Part shown: one piece after another, positions 63,109 to 64,000 of the stretch
How positions within the stretch are numbered: the first letter of the stretch is position 1
Layout of the letters: each line of letters opens with the position of its first letter
DNA from: Camarhynchus parvulus
Lineage: Eukaryota; Chordata; Aves; Passeriformes; Thraupidae
Reading direction: 5' to 3'
Assembly (NCBI RefSeq): GCF_901933205.1
Contig: NC_044574.1
Location: 49,323,609 to 49,387,608 of the forward strand
DNA: 64,000 bases
The notes under the pieces: generated by a model
The model's input: only the letters and a program-made list of their open reading frames with translations
Told to the model about the DNA's origin: nothing
Database searches by the model: none
Program-made: the position numbers and the translations under genes

Positions 63109-63122
63109 GCCGTGGTGCTGAT
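63109..63122 (-). promoter_or_regulatory. RE1 (NRSE) left half-site in the REST promoter region
   Basis: The minus strand reads ATCAGCACCACGGC. TCAGCACCACGG is identical to the left half and spacer of the canonical RE1, but the right half (GGACAGCGCC) is not matched downstream. REST can bind half-sites more weakly, and REST genes are reported to be under REST feedback, so an autoregulatory role is plausible but inferred. Confidence 0.45.
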
Positions 63123-63250
63123 CGCCCCGCGGCCGTCCCGCCCGGCCGCCCCCGCCCGCCCGGCGGCCGCAGATCAGCCCTGGACAGCGCCTCTCGCCCG
63201 GCTCCCGGCCCCCCTGCCCGGCCCCGCCGGGCCCCGCCGCACTCACTCAC

Positions 63251-63400
63251 CCACCGGCGGCGCGGGGCCGCCCGGCCGCGCGGCTGCTGCGGGGCGGGGC
63301 GGGGCGGGCGGGAGGCGCTGCTGGCGGCGGCGGCGGGCGGAGGCGCCCCCGCATTCCAGCACACAGCGCGCAGCGGCGGCGCCGCCCCGCCCGCCCCCGG
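63251..63400 (-). other. REST: REST non-coding first exon (approximate)
   Basis: Placed from the donor at 63250. The 5' end is arbitrary because the promoter is a TATA-less CpG island with no visible single start site. The sequence is extremely GC-rich and contains the G-run cluster at 63291-63312. Confidence 0.4.
63291..63312 (+). promoter_or_regulatory. G-run cluster: overlapping Sp1 boxes / G-quadruplex motif
   Basis: Five runs of three to four G separated by single C, within the presumed first exon or core promoter. It satisfies the G4 pattern with one-base loops and contains tandem GGGGCGGGG Sp1-type boxes. Confidence 0.7.
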
Positions 63401-63635
63401 CAGGAGGGGCCGGGCCCAGCGGGGTCACCCGGCAGCGGCGGGGGCACCGGGCGGGCGGTGGGTGAGGGGGAAGGGGCGCCCGCCCGAGGAGAGGGGTCGT
63501 GCCCGGGCAGGGGCAGAGCTGGCGGCCGCGGGGTTTGTCCGTGCCCGGCCCCGCTGCCGTGAGTTCCTTTGTCCCGTTCAGGGATGATAACGCTGATCTG
63601 ACCAGCTTCGAGGCGGCGCCCATGGCATCGCCTTC

Positions 63636-63787
63636 ACGAGGCGAGTCCAGAGAAGGGCAGCGAAGCTGGTGGAGGGTTTGGAGCACTGGTCTAATGAGGA
63701 GCAGCTGAGAGAACTGGGTCTTTAACCTGGTGAAAAGAAGGCTCTGGGTGACCTTATCACTCTACAAGCAACTGAAAGGAGGTTGTA
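63636..63787 (+). mobile_element. CR1 LINE fragment interrupted by mitochondrial DNA
   Basis: CR1 landmarks in order: GCGAGTCCAGAGAAGGGCAG, GAAGCTGGTGGAGGGTTTGG, GAGGAGCAGCTGAGAGAACT, GACCTTATCACTCTACAAGC and CTGAAAGGAGGTTGTA. The copy stops abruptly at about 63787, before the expected CCAGGTGGGGG continuation, where mitochondrial sequence begins. The missing 3' part may lie beyond the window. Confidence 0.85.
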
Positions 63788-63872
63788 CCACAAGCAAGCC
63801 TTCGCCTTAAGTAATGAAGACAACTAAATTACAAAAGGCTATCACACCACACCACATCCAAGAAAAGGACCA
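63788..63872 (+). pseudogene. Mitochondrial 16S rRNA 3' end, nuclear copy
   Basis: The text CAAGCCTTCGCCTTAAGTAA, then GACAACTAAATTACAAAAGG and CACACCACACCACATCCAAG, ends directly at tRNA-Leu, as in songbird mitogenomes. The 5' boundary is approximate. It would not function in the nucleus. Confidence 0.75.
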
Positions 63873-63947
63873 GCTAGCGTGGCAGAACTCGGAAAATGCA
63901 AAAGGCTTAAGTCCTTTAAATCAGAGGTTCAAATCCTCTCCCTAGCT
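63873..63947 (+). tRNA. Mitochondrial tRNA-Leu(UUR) copy inside the NUMT
   Basis: 75 nt beginning GCTAGCG and ending CCCTAGCT. The anticodon arm AAAGG/CCTTT encloses the loop CTTAAGT with anticodon TAA at 63908-63910. The T arm is AGAGG-TTCAAAT-CCTCT. The acceptor stem has one C-C mismatch, which I also recall in avian mitochondrial tRNA-Leu. It is intact in sequence but presumably silent in the nucleus. Confidence 0.9.
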
Positions 63948-63966
63948 TAACCCAAACCATCCCTCT

Positions 63967-64000
63967 ATGACCAACTACCCACTCTTAATTAACCTCATCA
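63967..64000 (+). pseudogene. ND1: Mitochondrial ND1 N-terminus, partial nuclear copy
   Basis: Begins ATG and encodes MTNYPLLINLI before the window edge. This is the usual start of passerine NADH dehydrogenase subunit 1, which belongs to complex I in mitochondria. Only 34 nt are visible. ND1 uses the mitochondrial code (for example TGA as Trp and ATA as Met), so a nuclear copy is a pseudogene. Confidence 0.85.

Larger units (their letters stand above)
62176..63250 (-). other. REST 5' intron (probable)
   Basis: Acceptor at 62177-62176 is strong. The most convincing upstream minus-strand donor in the CpG island is GGTGG|GTGAGT with GT at 63250-63249; a shifted alternative is at 63246. This gives an intron of about 1.1 kb, almost wholly inside the CpG island. 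Alternative first exons, known for mammalian REST, cannot be resolved here. Confidence 0.5.
62270..63600. promoter_or_regulatory. REST: REST CpG-island promoter
   Basis: About 1.3 kb of very high GC content with dense CpG, covering the presumed first exon and the intron before the ATG exon. Many GGGGCGGGG/GGCCCGGCCC-type Sp1 boxes are present and no TATA box is evident. This fits the broad, Sp1-driven promoter of a widely expressed regulator. Long open frames on both strands through this island are by-products of low stop-codon frequency. Confidence 0.85.
63788..64000 (+). mobile_element. NUMT: nuclear insertion of mitochondrial DNA (continues past the window)
   Basis: 213 bp in mitochondrial gene order: 3' end of 16S rRNA, tRNA-Leu(UUR), a 19-nt spacer, then the ND1 start. 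Composition shifts from CpG-rich nuclear DNA to A/C-rich mitochondrial DNA at about 63788. The tRNA and ND1 start carry no visible lesions, so the insertion is young or the join is an assembly chimera. Fusion to a CR1 fragment supports a genuine nuclear copy. Its right end and length are unknown. Confidence 0.85.

Noticed and set aside
62273..63587. Several very long open frames (up to 363 codons) on both strands
   Set aside because: They lie in the CpG island, where stop codons are rare. The translations are low-complexity Pro/Arg/Ala/Gly with no domain, and the same DNA is open in several frames at once.
63788..64000. Right end as true mitochondrial genome rather than a nuclear copy
   Set aside because: It is fused to a nuclear CR1 LINE and the REST promoter region. 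A chimeric assembly cannot be fully excluded and is stated as the main alternative.

Overview
This is nuclear DNA from a bird, most likely a songbird (passerine). The evidence is one vertebrate gene with avian-style sequence (REST), several CR1 LINE fragments, two LTR copies of a type I know from passerine genomes, and a piece of mitochondrial DNA whose tRNA-Leu(UUR)/ND1 start reads like a passerine mitogenome. Nothing bacterial or plasmid-like is present.

Layout. Positions 1-400 hold a G-rich 10-bp tandem repeat that runs off the left edge, then a short CpG-rich patch. About 0.4-46.6 kb is non-coding by every test I can apply by eye. It carries CR1 fragments (1.3, 16.3-16.9, 18.5, 20.9 and 36.9 kb), an older CR1/L3-like remnant (27.1 kb), weak CORE-SINE-like tails, a minus-strand LTR with odd 12-bp flanking repeats (12.45-12.93 kb), a complete solo LTR with a 6-bp target duplication (15.11-15.51 kb), microsatellites, a perfect 16-bp hairpin (33.9 kb) and an isolated CpG-rich patch with a CTCF-like motif (42.4-42.7 kb).

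REST (RE1-silencing transcription factor, NRSF) fills 46.6-63.4 kb on the minus strand. Its three coding exons are complete and in phase: 62165-61265, 55167-55084 and 52054-50358. They encode 893 residues with all nine C2H2 zinc fingers, the N-terminal Sin3-binding segment, both phosphodegron regions and the C-terminal CoREST-binding finger. A CpG-island promoter with Sp1/G4-type repeats lies at 62.3-63.6 kb. It includes an RE1-type half-site that could serve autoregulation. The 3'UTR probably runs to about 46.6 kb.

Right edge. Upstream of the REST promoter, a CR1 fragment (63.64-63.79 kb) is broken by a mitochondrial insertion (NUMT). The insert contains the 3' end of 16S rRNA, an intact-looking tRNA-Leu(UUR) and the first codons of ND1, and it runs off the window. 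This is the most distinctive structural feature I found. I saw no convincing new protein system; the non-REST reading frames look like chance frames.
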